DNA of 64,000 nt from Ichthyophthirius multifiliis (GCF_000220395.1 NW_004086233.1:68427-132426); one strand, 5' to 3'. Shown: positions 37,271-51,196, counted from the stretch's first letter. Notes: a model not told the origin generated them from the sequence alone. Numbers and translations: made by a program.

Positions 37271-38579
37271 TCAATAATAACCTTAATGTTTTTAATTCAA
37301 ATGATTATAGACTTCATTACTATAATCTGATTAAAAAAAGCAAAGCCAACAATATTTTTTTCTACAATTATTACATATAATTTTATTACATCCATCTATT
37401 TTTTAAGTTAAAACTTTAGAATTTGGACATATTTTGAATCCTTATTTGGACAATTCTTCTGTATAGTCTTTATTTTAATCTATTTTCCATTACTAGTATT
37501 ATTAACAAGTATATCCTTCGTGCGTAGTATCACAATAATTTAAACAGAAAAAATACTGGCAGTCTTTAAATCTATATCGATATTAATTCGGGTTATCTCT
37601 AGTATGGATAAATGTATTAGAACAATTTACAAATTTTTCATTTTGTTCATTTATTATTAGGTCTATATTAGGTTTATTTTATCTTAGATTTTCTATTTAT
37701 TTTTACGTAAGGAATTTTTTATTTTAGTCCTTTTATTATATGAAAAAGCCAGGACAGGAGATAATTGTTCAAAAGTTTCTTGATTTTATTACTTTTTTTT
37801 GGTATTTTTATAAAATATCTTTATTACTTAGTTTATCTAATAATTCTTATTTACCTATTATAGTCAAAATATTTTCTATATCGATAAAATTTAATGATTT
37901 TTTGGGACAATCAGCATTTGGACAGACTATATTTTCAATAATAACATCTAGTTCTTGGCTTATTTTCTATTCGAAGTAGCCTGTAAGACATTCGAGGCAG
38001 AAAGTGCAGCCACAGAGGAGTTTATAGCCTATTTAAGTGGAATTTTAACCGTTTTTGTGTTAAAAGTATATTACTCTAAACATATTTGACATTCGAAATT
38101 TTAAGTGTATTTTAGGTTTTCTTCTTATAGCTTTTATTAGAGGATTTTATGGTCTTTTTGTTTTTGGGAAAGGTTTTCTTTGGCTATTTTTTGGGCGAGT
38201 TTTTATAAGGAAATTTTTGGTTTTTAACAGTTTTATTCACATTTTAGTCTTTTATTTAAATTATCATGTATTTTTTATTCATCAATTATATTTTCTTTGT
38301 GGATTATTTATTTTATTATATTTTTTAGACAATTTTTATGGTAATAAGTAGGACAATCGCAGTCTAGTTTTGCAATTATTTGGGATTTTTAGTAAATATT
38401 TAAATCTATATTAAGAAAACAAATAGTACATTTTATAGATGAAGCGATTTCGAGGGTTATTTTGGTTTTTTTTGAGAAAGATTGGTTATTTCTTTTAAAG
38501 ATTTTTCGATTTTTTATAGGTCTTTTCGGAAATCAAGATTTATAAGCGTTTATTGTAAAATTTTAAAGTTTTCATTCAT
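37271..38579 (-). CDS. RBR (RING-in-between-RING) E3 ubiquitin ligase
   Basis: HECT/RING-hybrid ubiquitin ligase. ATG at 38579, TGA at 37273-37271. Order: an extra N-terminal RING-like motif (KCTICF...CDCPTYYHKNC); RING1 (FECQICLEQY...LCGCTFCLECLTGYFEQ with CPNADC); a 64-nt intron (gtaata...aaag, about 37794-37731); IBR (NCSNTFIHTRDN...DCQYFFCLNYCD); and RING2 (CPNSKVLTQKIDGCNKIIC, NNCRKKYCWLC). The catalytic Cys is the one in DGC. RING2's second zinc Cys is replaced (CPNS for CPxC). Two frame changes remain, at T8 38466-38473 and near 38032, each repaired by one added base. Substrate unknown. Confidence 0.85.
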
Positions 38580-38934
38580 ATTATATTTTAAATAAATGGA
38601 AATATTAATTAAATAGAATATTCAAAAAAAAAAAAAAAAAAAAATTATACTTTTATATGATAAAAATAAATGATATTAATATTTTTATGTTTATTATTTA
38701 TATATAAATTTAGATAGTTAAAAAAAAAAAAGAGAAAGTATAAAAAAATAAAAAGAATAATATTTATAATAAATAAAAAAAATATAAATTAATTAGGATT
38801 AAAAAAAAAAATATATAAATAGATTAAAATATATATTTATAATTAATTAATAAAAATATATTTATTTATATATAAATACATATATATATATATTAATATT
38901 AATATCTATTATTTATACTACCCTATTTTTTATT

Positions 38935-39175
38935 TATTAAAAGATTTTTATTTAAATAAATTATTATAAATAACTTTTCTTAATTATAATTTCATTTATT
39001 TTAAAAATCTTTTTAAAAATATAAATTATTATTCTCTTTATCTATAAACCAACATTTTTATTTAATCCAACAATTTTCTTTATCCTAATTTTAATTATAT
39101 AAAGTTATAATATTTTTACTTTATTAATCCAATTTAATATTTTTTTATAATTATAATTTATATTATAATTTTCAT
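38935..39175 (-). pseudogene. Possible small gene or exon remnant
   Basis: On the minus strand, two Cys-Trp pairs (CWIKQKCWF) lie in a short Q/N/K-rich frame ending at a TGA near 38998, and another frame reads ENYNINYNYKKILNW just upstream. Tryptophan and cysteine are rare in random DNA this AT-rich, so a decayed or short real exon is possible. No start, splice site or family could be fixed. Confidence 0.2.
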
Positions 39176-39415
39176 TATTTTTTATTTTATCATAATATTT
39201 ATATTTTATATATATATATATTTCTTTTAAAACTGTATTTTAATAATGTAATTCTTTAATTTTAAGATTAATTATTTTGTATTAGTTTAACATTAATTAT
39301 AATAAAGCTAAAATTTATTACAACTCGACTCTATTATTTAACTATAAAAAGCTAAGGAAAGATAAGTTAAATTGTGTAAGTTTATTATGAGCGATTCAAT
39401 TAATATAACTTTTAT

Positions 39416-39419
<4 letters not shown>

Positions 39420-39469
<50 letters not shown>
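39420..39469. repeat. (TA)n microsatellite
   Basis: About 50 bp of pure TA alternation in the gene-poor region. Confidence 0.9.
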
Positions 39470-39473
<4 letters not shown>

Positions 39474-42068
39474 CATTAAATTTTTTTAAAATATTAATTA
39501 TATCATCAAATTTAAATTTTATATAATATAAAAATAGTATTTAATAAAAAAAAATATATATAAGATAAATCAATATATATTCGATATACATATTTGTTAT
39601 TAATAGAAATCTATTAATGAATTAAATTTATAATATTAATTTTAGCAACATTTTAAATAGACATAAATCATTTTTTAAAAATTAATGTCATAAATACATT
39701 TTTTTATTGTATATCAAAATTATATGTTTAATTAAAATTGAATAAAAATGTTTAAAAACATATAAGAAAAGAGTAAGAATAAAATTTTTTTTTAAAAAAA
39801 TTAAATTATTTAAAAAAAATGAATAAAAAAATAAATAAATAAAAAAATGATATTAAATATAAAGTAAATAATTTATTTTAAATAAAAAAAGAAAATTAAT
39901 AAAAAATAAAGTAATAAAAATAAAAATAAATATTTATATATATATATATATATTATTTATAAAATTATTATTTATAAAATAAAATATAAATTTAATGTAT
40001 AAATAATAATTAATTCTTGTTCATGTTTTTATAGGAAATAATACTAATAAAAAATACATAATTTTTATTTTATAATTTTTAAAAATAGGAGAAAATAATT
40101 TAAATTAAAATAAAAAATTATATATAAATAAAAATATATAAATATATAAATATATAAATATATAAATATAAATATATAATTATATATATATTTTTTTATA
40201 AAATATATATATAATTTTATACATATATTTAATTTTTAATATATATTATATATACTAATTTTTTTTGTTTATATTTTTAATTTTTTTTTTTTAAACTATA
40301 TATGTTTATTTAATTGTATATATATATCATTGTTATTTTGATATATTATATTTTTATAATTTAAAATATTTTTTTAATAGAATTATTTCTATCTCTACTT
40401 TCATATTTGTTACTTAATATTTTATTAGTTTTTAAAAAATAGAATTTATTTTTATTATTTTTTTAATAATTTGTAAGTTTGTTTGGTTTTTTTCTTTTTA
40501 ACAATTTTTTTTTAATATTTAATGGTATAATGAATATGTATAAATTTTTTGAATATTATTATATTATTTCATTTATAATATATTAAGTAATTTTTGAAAT
40601 ATATAAAAAATAATAATGTTTAAAGTACTTATAAAGATAAATTAAAATATTAGCCTTTCCGCCTATTAGAAATTCAAAATATGTATCATTAATAGTTTAA
40701 ATTAACTTATTTTATTATATTTACGGTTTAAACCTTATTAGTAATTTTCCTAATTTATACCTATAGATTATATATTTATTATATAAAATGTTTTCCTTTT
40801 GCAGCTAAATATATACATTTACTATATTTATTATATAATTTTTATAATCTAGAATATATAGATTACTACAAAAATTTACTATAATTTCAAAAAAATATTA
40901 TTCTAAGAAAGTTATATATAAAAAAAGACATTAATATGTATATATTTATATTAAAAAAATTAAATAAGTAATTAATTGAATATATTTTTTTATAGTATTA
41001 AGGTTTATGGTAGTATATTCTAAAATATATAATAAATATTATAATTATTTTATTTTAATATTATCAATATTATATAATATAATAAATATTTATATTATTT
41101 TATATATATTAATATATATTTTAGTTTTATTATTATATTTATTATATATTTTTTTTTGAAAATAATATATTAAATATTCAAAATAATTATTTTATTTAGT
41201 TATGATTAAATATATTATGTTTTTTATCAAAAAAAGACCTTTATACTTGTTTTTTATTTAATTATAAATTTTTGAATTCTTTTTAAAAAAACTAACAAAA
41301 ATATACTAATTAATAGAAAATATTTAATCTTTTTAAAAAAAAAATATCCAATTTTATTTTGAATAACTTTTTTTTATTTTTAGAATTTATTAATTTTTTT
41401 TTGAAGATTTTTTAGAAAACATTTTTTTTTTTTTTTTTTTGTATTTTTTTTATAAGTCAATTATAAAATTAAATAAAAATTTCACTATTTTTATAGACAA
41501 TATAATAATAATATCCGAATTAACTCATTATTTACCAATATTTTATAAAGTTATCTAAAAAAATGATATTAATAAGCAATTTAATTACTAATATATTCAA
41601 AAAATATATATATTTAACCATTATTTTATTAATAAAGGATTTTAAAAATTAAAATTTAAATATTTTTTATTAAAATAAATGGTTTACTATCATATACAGT
41701 TATACTTTTTATTATAAATTCGAAAAATTTATATATTTTTGTTTTTTTGTTTTTTATAAGCATTATAAAATAAAATGAAGATTTTTAAAAAAATTAAATT
41801 AGTATAAAAAAGCTAATATTTTATGTTATTTTTATAATTATTATAGAATAAATAAAAATATTGCTTATTTGATCAAAATATATATATTATATATAAAAAA
41901 ATTAAATAAATAAATATACATATTATAAAATTTCATAAAAAAAAATTAATAAATATATTATATATATAAAATATATATTTAAATTAATATATATATATAT
42001 ATATAATATATATATTTATATATATATATATATTATTAATAATTAATTTTTTTATAAAAAATAAAAAA

Positions 42069-43007
42069 ATGTATTTTTTTTCTTTATTCTTCTATTTTTT
42101 GTATTTCTGGCTTTTATACCTGCTTTAATCCGCTTTTATATTAATAAATATACCCATTATTTTCATTTTAATACTGTAAAATATTCACATTTTACAGAAA
42201 TTTTAAGCATTTTTAACTTTATGAAGCATGAATTATTCTAAACTATTGCAATATATATTCCTACTTTTAAAATTTTATTTGTATCGAGAAGAAAAATTAT
42301 TATTTAAATAAAAACTTTAAAGATTTTTTTAGGTTTAAAAGTAAAAATATCATATATATAATATATAATATATCATTTTTTTTCTTTTTTCAGAAAAATT
42401 AATACTCATAAATTGATTGCTTTAAAAACAATACTAAATTAGAAAAAAGCTAAATTTATTATAATCTTATTTAGTTATTAGGGTAATTTATAAATGACTA
42501 ATAAAATTTGGACAAAAGAGAAAAACAATATCATTCTTAGACAAAAGGAGTAATTTTTAATTTCATGTGGATGATTTTGTTCAAAATATTCGAATTTTAA
42601 ATAGAAAAACTAAATATATATTGCATCTTAAATAACGATGAAAAGGTCATTTAATAATTTAAGGAAGAAGAATAGTAAATTGATAAGCTTTTTAAGCTTT
42701 TTACAATGAATAAGTTATTGAAATTATGCTTTAGAGATAATTTAATTAGTTCTTTTATTAATAAATAAGAAAAATTAGAGATTTCTATATAAAGTAAAAG
42801 CTCTATTGTTTTAGTATAAAATCAATAGATTCTTAAATTAATTAAATTTATAGAATTAGAAGAAATAGATATTAATTTTTTGATTCCTTTTTCTTTTTCA
42901 AATTATACTTCTATTATTAATTCAGAAATTTTAGTGAAAATTTAATAAATGAATATTCAAGCTAACAAAGAATCATTTATTATTATAAGATTTTTAAAAG
43001 TAAAGAC

Positions 43008-43056
<49 letters not shown>

Positions 43057-43509
43057 TATATATATTTATAAAATTTTATTTTAAAAAAATATAGAATTAT
43101 AAGACTTTTTTAGGTAAAATATATAAATACCTATTAAATGATTTAAAGTCTGAATAGTCTTTTAAATATAGTATGCCAAGTAAAATAATTATTTAAATTA
43201 ATAAGAGTTAACTTATGATAAAATAAATAAGTAATTTGATAAATAAAAAAAAGAGAGAAGATTTAATTAATTAGGTTTAAGTTCATATTAATAATATGAA
43301 TATTGCATATTTAACGAATGTTTAAGAAAATATTTTAGAGGAAAAAATTGAGGTGGATTTTTAAAATCTTCAGATAAATTTAAATAAAGAAAGTGTTAAA
43401 TTAGGAGAAATTCGTAAAACCTTAATTTCATCTTTTTCTAGAATTAATATGATGACATTAAAGATAGAATAAACATAAGATTAATTTAATGTAAAAAATA
43501 TATAAATAA

Positions 43510-43540
<31 letters not shown>

Positions 43541-44065
43541 ATAGTCTTTAGAAATTGCAAAATTGTAAGTACATCCTTATATTTTATAGATTTATGAATA
43601 TTATATAAATATTTTAGAAAGACCTTATTTAGAATTCGAATTTTCAATTTATTAATATTATTTAGATAAGTATTTTGCTGAGATTTAAAAAAAATTGGCA
43701 AATCCTTAAAATAAAAAACTTTTTGAATATATTTATATAGATTAAAAAGTACTATTAGATATAATAAATATGAGTGATAGAATTTAAGTTTAAAATAAAA
43801 AATATTAAATAGAAATTTCATTTAAATTATTAGAACTTTACTTTTTTAATTAAGAATAAAATAAGTATTTATTTTTATGTGAGAATTTCTAATATATAGA
43901 AAAAACAGGATAAACGAATAACATAATAGTTACTTGTATAAGGCTAAAAATGGTATTTTTACGAGAACTTTTAAACAAAAAAATGAATAGATTTTAACAG
44001 TTTAAGAAATTATTTATTTTATACAATAGAAAGATTAAGAATACTTATGTATTTTATATAAATAT

Positions 44066-44152
<87 letters not shown>

Positions 44153-44738
44153 TTTTTTATAGAAAAAGATCAATATATTGGTTTAAATGCAAACTTTACA
44201 GAATAATAATTAAGTGATGTTTTTAATTTTATTTCTCTATTTGAATTCGATTATTTTTATGAAACCAAAAAGAAGAAATTAAATAGTCCTTATTCTTTGG
44301 CTAGTTAAGGATATAATAAAATTTCAAAAGTAATTTATTTTTTAAAATTATTTTAATATAAATATATAAACAGGATATTATTTTTGAATAATTAATATTT
44401 AATTACATTTTTGATAATAAATAATCATTAAATTTATAAATTGTTCTATATTAATATTCGAAAGTAGAGAATTGTGAAAATAAAGAATAAAATTATACTT
44501 TTAAAAGAACTTAAATATAAATAGGAGTAAATAATCAACAAATAAATTTTTTAAAATGTAATTCAATGTCTTATTAATAATTAATGCAAAATGATTAACT
44601 AAAATAAGAAAATATTTCTACTGAAACTTTGTAAATTAATATCAATGAAAAAATAGTTTATTTGAAAAGTTATTTTAATGAACTATAAAATAGTTATAGA
44701 ATTTTAAAAAAATAAGTAAAAAATTATATATATTTATA

Positions 44739-44776
<38 letters not shown>

Positions 44777-45247
44777 TTATTTATATATATATATTAATAT
44801 TTATTTTATTAGTTTTTTGTTGAATAATAATCTTAATTAATTAAAGTTAACTAATAAAATAATTTAAATGAATAAATTCCTTTAATATAAGAAATAATGA
44901 AAAACTCTTTAAATATTAAACTATTGAACACTGTTTTAATTATATAAGATTCTTAATTGAACTCTTTTATTTTAAATTTTTAAAGCTTTGTAAGAGAATA
45001 TATATCAAAATAATAGAGTTATAATGAAAGAAATACAATATTATATTTAAATGATAAAAAATAAAAATAATTTCCTTTACTATTTTTAACAGCTAAAGAA
45101 TTTTCTATAGAATTTTAACCGTTTAAGAAAAATAAATAAAGTAGTTTTGAAGATATTTTAGATTTTATTTAAGATTTGGATTCTTATTCAGACAAGAATT
45201 TAAAAAGTCACCTATATAATTCTTTTATATCTTTGAATTGTAAAAAA

Positions 45248-45337
<90 letters not shown>

Positions 45338-47102
45338 TATAGGTCAAACATATTATGAAAACATCTAAGCTTAAATTAGAGATTATGAAGATAAACTAAT
45401 TGTTGTTAAAAAAGGTTAACTCAATTGCACTTTTGTCTTTGGATAATTAAAAGGAGTTAAATAGAATATCAGTCTGAGAGTTTTTTATAATATAACTGGT
45501 TATCTAGGGGATATGGATATTAATTTTGGATTATGTTAATCTTCGGGTATATTAGAAATAATAAAGAGAATCAAAAATCTTTTTTCAGTAAAAAATATTT
45601 GCCAAAATAAACAAAAAAAGGTAGAAAAAAACAGCTTAGATATTGAAAACGTCAATTAATAAAAATAATAATAAGAGTAAAGAAAAAAAAAATATATATC
45701 TTTAGAAAGAATAGAAGAAGAAAGTAGATAAAATGAAGATGTAATGTCTTTTTGGGATAAGATTAGGTTAGTTTATCACGGAAAAATTTTAATGTCAAAA
45801 AACTCGAAATTAAATTTTAAATTATTAACAGATATTTTCCCTTATTCTAAATAAGGATTAAAAGTAATATTTCCCAATATAATTATTTATAGTTAATTTT
45901 ATTTTATTTTAGTTCTCAATAGGAAATTCTATTTATATTTAAAAAGAAAATAATATTAAATTTTATTGTTAAGATATTCATTTAAAAAGATATCCTTTAC
46001 CAATTCATGAAACTTATGTATTTAAGATTCCTTTAGTAATAAAATAAGATATATTGATATATTATTTTAACATATTTATATTATATTTTTTACCATATGT
46101 TTTAGGTATAAATAGAAACAGATTTATAATGGAATTCTGAAATTGTAAATCATTATTAAGCTTCCCTTAATTTAAATAATATGATGTTTTTTATATCTAA
46201 AAAATTAGAAATTAATTTAAAAATAAACTTTCCTTAAGTTAATTTTTAAAATATTAAGAATAGTGAGGACAAATAAGAAAATGTTTAAATAAATATAAAT
46301 AAATTATATATATTAAATTCATAAAAAAAAAGAGTCTAAAAAATTTTATAAAAATTAGCGAAGTTCCTATTTTTCATTATTAAACGGATTTTATGATTTG
46401 GATTTAAAGATTACCTTCATTAAGATATGATACATTTTCTATATATAAATTAGGAATAAAAAAATAAAAAAATAATATGAATTTATTAGATGATAATGAA
46501 GATAATGAAGAAGATGATTCAGCTTATTTAGTTTCTGGCAAAAAAATGGATTTTATATAAAAAGACGAAACTTCAAAGAAACAAAAAAGTTAATAAGAAA
46601 TAGGCGACGAATCATTATCCGAAAATACAAGTTTTTTTAATTTGATTTTAATGACAATGAATACTTTTTTAAACTAGAAAAATAAAAGATAGAATATATT
46701 ATATCATATATCTTGTGTTAATGTATAAGCCTTTTTATAATAACCAAAATTTTTATTCTCAAATTAACTATAAGAGATCTAAATTGAAGAAGAAAATAAT
46801 TAAATAGATAAAATTATAGGTATATATATATAATTATATATAATTAAATATAGTTATATTGACATTTATATATATAGCACCAATTATAATTTATAAAATA
46901 AAGGTTTTTAGTTTATAGTCGAGAACATTTAGTTTTGTTGTAATATAAATCATAATTAATAATAAGAATTATAAAAAAATAAAAATGGTAAATCATTAAT
47001 TGTAAATCTATAACGAAATATATTTTTGGTTTGATTTTTAAATCTTTAGGAGATTTATAAAAAATTGATTACGATTAAATTAAGAAAAGGGAAGGTAAAT
47101 AA

Positions 47103-47153
<51 letters not shown>

Positions 47154-48331
47154 ATATATATATACTATTTTTATAGATTTTGCAGATGACATTTTACTAA
47201 AGAATTTTTTTAAAAATGATTAAGAAAAAAATATATATGATATATATTTAGAATTATAGGAAAATTTTAAAAAATAATTTGCTTAAGTTTAATAAATCGA
47301 ATTAAATAATCTTAAATATGCAAAATTAAATGATTTTGAGTTAAAATAAGAAAATTAAGAGTTTATATTTGAACCTTCTGGCATTTTCTTTTTTTCTGAA
47401 CTTCTCAATTATTAATAAAATAAAATTTAAGAGGATGATTTTTTCATTAAAAATGGCGATTTTTAATTCGAGATGCTAAAGAATTAAAAAATATCTAATT
47501 TTGTTAATTTAAAAGGATGTAAATTATTACTTTTTTCTAATTTAAGTACTTTAATTAATAATGTGGTATATTTAAATTAATAGTATTATTAGTAATTGCA
47601 TTAGTAGTGTAAATAAAATGGATAAAATATTAATAATTAAAGCTTCCATGGTAAAAACCTGCACACTGAAAGTGCGAAATTCTAAGGGAACTTTTTAAAT
47701 AGGCTCCATATGGTAGTATAAGTTGAGAATCCATAATTTAATTTGTTTTATAAAGAAAAAAAAGCCTAAATGATCTTAACTTCAAAAAATTAACATTGCA
47801 TAATAATAATAAATGACTAAGTTTTGCCTTTTGATAAATATAATATAGACTTAAAAAAAAATTGGTCGATTTATTTTAATAAATTAGATTGCTTTGTAAA
47901 TAATATTTAAAGTAATTAAGCTTTTTGGATAGAAAATTAAAAAAATTTAGTTAATATTATTTAAGCTAATTAAGTTATTATTTAATATAAAAATTTTAGT
48001 TTTTATTAAAATATATTGAATTTTTCAAAATCTTATATATAATAATAAAATAATGCTTAAAATAATAATCGATATTTTGATGAATAATAATAATAGTAAT
48101 ATAAATGGAACGATGTATTAAATAATAATAATATTATTATTATATAAATTATTTATATATATAATTATTATTTATATAGGAATGCAGGTCTAAAGGTTTT
48201 AGTTTTATTATAGATAGTTTAGATTCTAAAATGAATTCATAATGCTTTCAATCTTTTTATAAAGTTATGGAACTTATTTCTCTATTTACTTAATCTGAAC
48301 ATAAGTATATATTATTTAATTATTATTTTAT

Positions 48332-48365
<34 letters not shown>

Positions 48366-48676
48366 GTTTTTCATTTTTAATAGAATAAAATATTTACAGT
48401 AATAAATAAAAAATAAAGAATTAGAAATTAAAAGTTTTGGAACGATGAAGATAATTAATAATATATAAAAATAAATTTATTAAAATACAATTATAAAGAA
48501 ACATTAATTAACACATATAGAATATAAAATTTCAGTTTGTGGTCTATAAATGCTTGATAATTATTAAAGGCCTTTTTTAAATTTATAAATGGAAGGTTTC
48601 TAAATTTTAATGAGAACATATTCAAATCTTTCAGTATAAATATAAAAAATATATATATAAAATATATAAATTTATT

Positions 48677-48717
<41 letters not shown>

Positions 48718-49520
48718 CTAATTATATATTTAAATATTTATATTTTTATATTCTTTTATTTATATTTAATATATTTTTTATATCTATTATTACTATTTAT
48801 ATTTTTTATAAAAAGGGAGATTTTAAAACAACTTTAGAGAAATTTAATATATTAAATTTATATGAAATAGATAACGAAAGTGATTATAAATAAATTATAT
48901 AATATCCTAGTAATGAATAATAGATTCGGGTTGAAAATACATACTTTGAAGTGTCAGGATAGATGAATAAAACTGAATGGAAATCTTATTAAAACTATGG
49001 ATTTATTATTCCTAAAATTAATGTTAAATTAACAGAAGATATTTACGAGCCATTCTATTAATATTTTTCAGTGAATATAATTAATCTAATACTATTGATA
49101 AATACCAGAAAAAATCTAACATAAACCATAGTTAAGGATAATTTATACCACCTTTATATTTCGAAAAAATTACTTTCAGAGATTTAAAAATGTGTATTCA
49201 TTATAAAAGTTAATCAAGCTTAAAAGTAAAATCATATATATAAATATATATATATTTAAAAATTTTTATATATACATATATCTATAAATTTATATATTTT
49301 TTATAGAGATTAAATGGCGTCTCAGTCATTATTTAACAATATATTAAAAGTTAAGTCTTTTGGACTAATAAGTAGTTATTTGATGATTTTGTTACTTATA
49401 TTACTAAAGAAGTTGCCAAATAAATATTTTCATTATTAGGTTAAAAAATATTCGGGTTTACAAAGAGCATGTATATAAATAAATTTATATATAATATATA
49501 TTTTATTATTTTTAAATATT

Positions 49521-49558
<38 letters not shown>

Positions 49559-49653
49559 AAAAAATATATATATATAAATATATATATATGTATATGTATA
49601 CATATATATATAAAAAAAAATATAGTGATGACGAAAATAATAAGAATAAATGA
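42069..49653 (+). CDS. Giant bridge-like lipid-transfer protein, FMP27/BLTP2 (Hobbit/SABRE) family
   Basis: Repeating-beta-groove lipid-transfer proteins of this family tether ER to plasma membrane. The start is an N-terminal TM anchor (FFVFLAFIPALIRFYINKY), as in FMP27/Hobbit, followed by strand-rich segments (FKILFVSRRKIIIQIKTLKI). Near 45350-45870 is the conserved region: AQIRDYEDKLIVV (family RDYPxPLL), a long strand stretch, then MSFWDKIRLVYHGKILM, matching the family's GFWDK/WWDKxRLxxHG signature. The rest is strands and Q/N-rich loops, ending YSDDENNKNK, TGA at 49651-49653. A dozen or more introns, many with (TA)n (e.g. 44050-44161, 45247-45342). Two breaks needing one extra base lie near 42074-42081 and 42503-42506. 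Exon joins beyond 46000 were not all verified. Confidence 0.7.
44064..44150. repeat. (TA)n expansion inside an intron
   Basis: Nearly 90 bp of TA alternation within the intron between NTY and KDQYIGLNA of the FMP27/BLTP2-like gene. Confidence 0.85.
45250..45332. repeat. (TA)n expansion inside an intron
   Basis: About 80 bp of pure TA alternation filling the intron just upstream of the conserved RDY/FWDK region of the FMP27/BLTP2-like gene. Confidence 0.9.
47109..47165. repeat. (TA)n expansion inside an intron
   Basis: TA alternation of about 55 bp with one phase change, in another intron of the FMP27/BLTP2-like gene; similar smaller tracts occur near 43500, 44740, 48680 and 49530. Confidence 0.8.
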
Positions 49654-49753
49654 GATATTTATTTAGTTTTTTTTTTTTTTGAAAAAATATAAATAAATTT
49701 TTATATATATAAATCTTTATTTTAAGTTTTGTTTATTATATATTAAAATATTA

Positions 49754-51073
49754 ATGAAATTAAAATAAACAAGTAATAAAAAATCTTTAAATATAATTTT
49801 AACAAACTGTGAAACTTTTCCTAATTTTTTAAACGAAAATGAATATAGAGATGGTTTTGTTTAAAATAAGAAATATATTATTTGGAAAAAGATTGAAGAA
49901 ATAAATCTATAATAACTTCAATAAGGATTAAATATTAAATTAAATAATATATAGCCTTAGAGAATAGAAATAAGATATTTAGATATAGGAAATAAATAAA
50001 ATATAGATATATAATTTGAAGAAAAATATAAATATTATAAAAAAGCGTTTATTTTTCATAATCAGTTTATAAGTTATTTCGATATTTTTTAGAATTTTAT
50101 TATTTGTTTAACTTCTGGGAATAAAATCAATATTTTTAATATTTTAAATTAACAAAAATAAAGCTTTGAGCTATAAAAAGGGGAACACTTTGAAAAAATA
50201 ATGTTCGTAGAGAATAATTTGAAAGGGTTTTATGCAATAGAGGAGAAAGGAGTCCTTTATTTTATTAATTTTGATAATATTTAGGTTAAATAAGTGTGTT
50301 AAATTAATAATTTTTATAAAAAAATCGGAAATAATACTCATATATATAGAATAATTTAATTAAATGAAGATTTTTTAGTTTTTTATAATGGAGATAGTTT
50401 TATTTATTTAATTAATATAAAAAAAAATACTATAAAAAAGTCGTTTTTTATTGAAAATTTAAAATTAAATATAGAAGTTTCTTAGTTTAATTAAGATATA
50501 TATATTATTAATGTAAATTAAGTATTTTATGTATTATTTATACATGATGATATTGATTTTAGTATATAAAATAATATATAGGAAAATAGTCTAGAAAATT
50601 AAAGGGAATTTTTAATTTAATTTAAAGGTAAAAAATATGAATTAAAGAAATATTTAAAGGAAGTTTGGTAAATTAAATTAATAAAAATGTTAAATTTTTA
50701 GGAAGAAATGAAGGATTTAGATGAATTTTTTAATAGTTTTGATTAGATTTTGTATTTATTTAAGGATTATTTAACTTTTAAGATATTTTAGTGCTTGGAA
50801 CTAAATAAAATATAGTTTTTAGAGTTGATTTAGGTTAGTGTGATATTTTTTATGAAAAATAATTTAAAAAACTTAGTTTTTATTTTAAAGAATTTATAAA
50901 TTAATAGCTATTCGGAAGGTTTTTATTAAAATATTTTAGAAAACGTTTGGAATTTTTTACCTTTTTATAATATTTAAAGTGAAAAAGAAAATAATTTTTA
51001 TAAAAAAATTTGGCTTTTTTTAGCTTAATAAATATAAAAAGACAATTTTTTAGAAATATTGTAATAATACTGA
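49754..51073 (+). CDS. Hypothetical protein, possible beta-propeller
   Basis: Single uninterrupted exon, 439 aa, ATG at 49754, TGA at 51071-51073, about 50 TAA/TAG read as Gln. N-terminal half is strand-rich with short repeating units such as YFDIFQNFIICLTSGNKINI, GFYAIEEKGVLYFINFD and LVFYNGDSFIYLINIKKN, the spacing expected of a beta-propeller without clear WD dipeptides. The C-terminal half is helical (MKDLDEFFNSFDQILYLFKD, NVWNFLPFYN). Propeller plus helical tail resembles vesicle-coat or nucleoporin architecture, but no family is recognised. 100 bp downstream of the lipid-transfer gene and 123 bp before the CDK-like gene, all same strand. Confidence 0.6.
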
Positions 51074-51081
51074 AGGAAAAA

Positions 51082-51120
<39 letters not shown>

Positions 51121-51196
51121 TTTATATATGTATTTATATATGTATGTATATATATATATTTATATTTTTATATATTTTCATAAAAACTATTAAAAA

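Larger units (their letters stand above)
38580..42068. other. Largest gene-poor stretch (3.5 kb)
   Basis: Mostly AT homopolymers and TA alternation, with a pure (TA)n at about 39420-39469, A-rich blocks at 39780-39920 and T-rich blocks at 40260-41460. The only possible coding patch is at about 38930-39170 on the minus strand (listed separately). No telomere-like repeat or transposon seen. Confidence 0.5.

Noticed and set aside
37680-37800. Two further frame breaks first suspected in the RBR gene
   Set aside because: A 64-nt GT-AG intron (about 37794-37731) explains both and joins the exons in phase.
37740-37979. Plus-strand 79-codon ORF
   Set aside because: Antisense of the RBR ligase IBR/RING1 region.
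39300-39410. Possible tRNA-like fold
   Set aside because: No cloverleaf or T-loop (GTTCRA) could be built; none found elsewhere in the window.
43486-43821. 111-codon minus ORF
   Set aside because: Antisense of a coding exon and TA intron of the FMP27/BLTP2-like gene.
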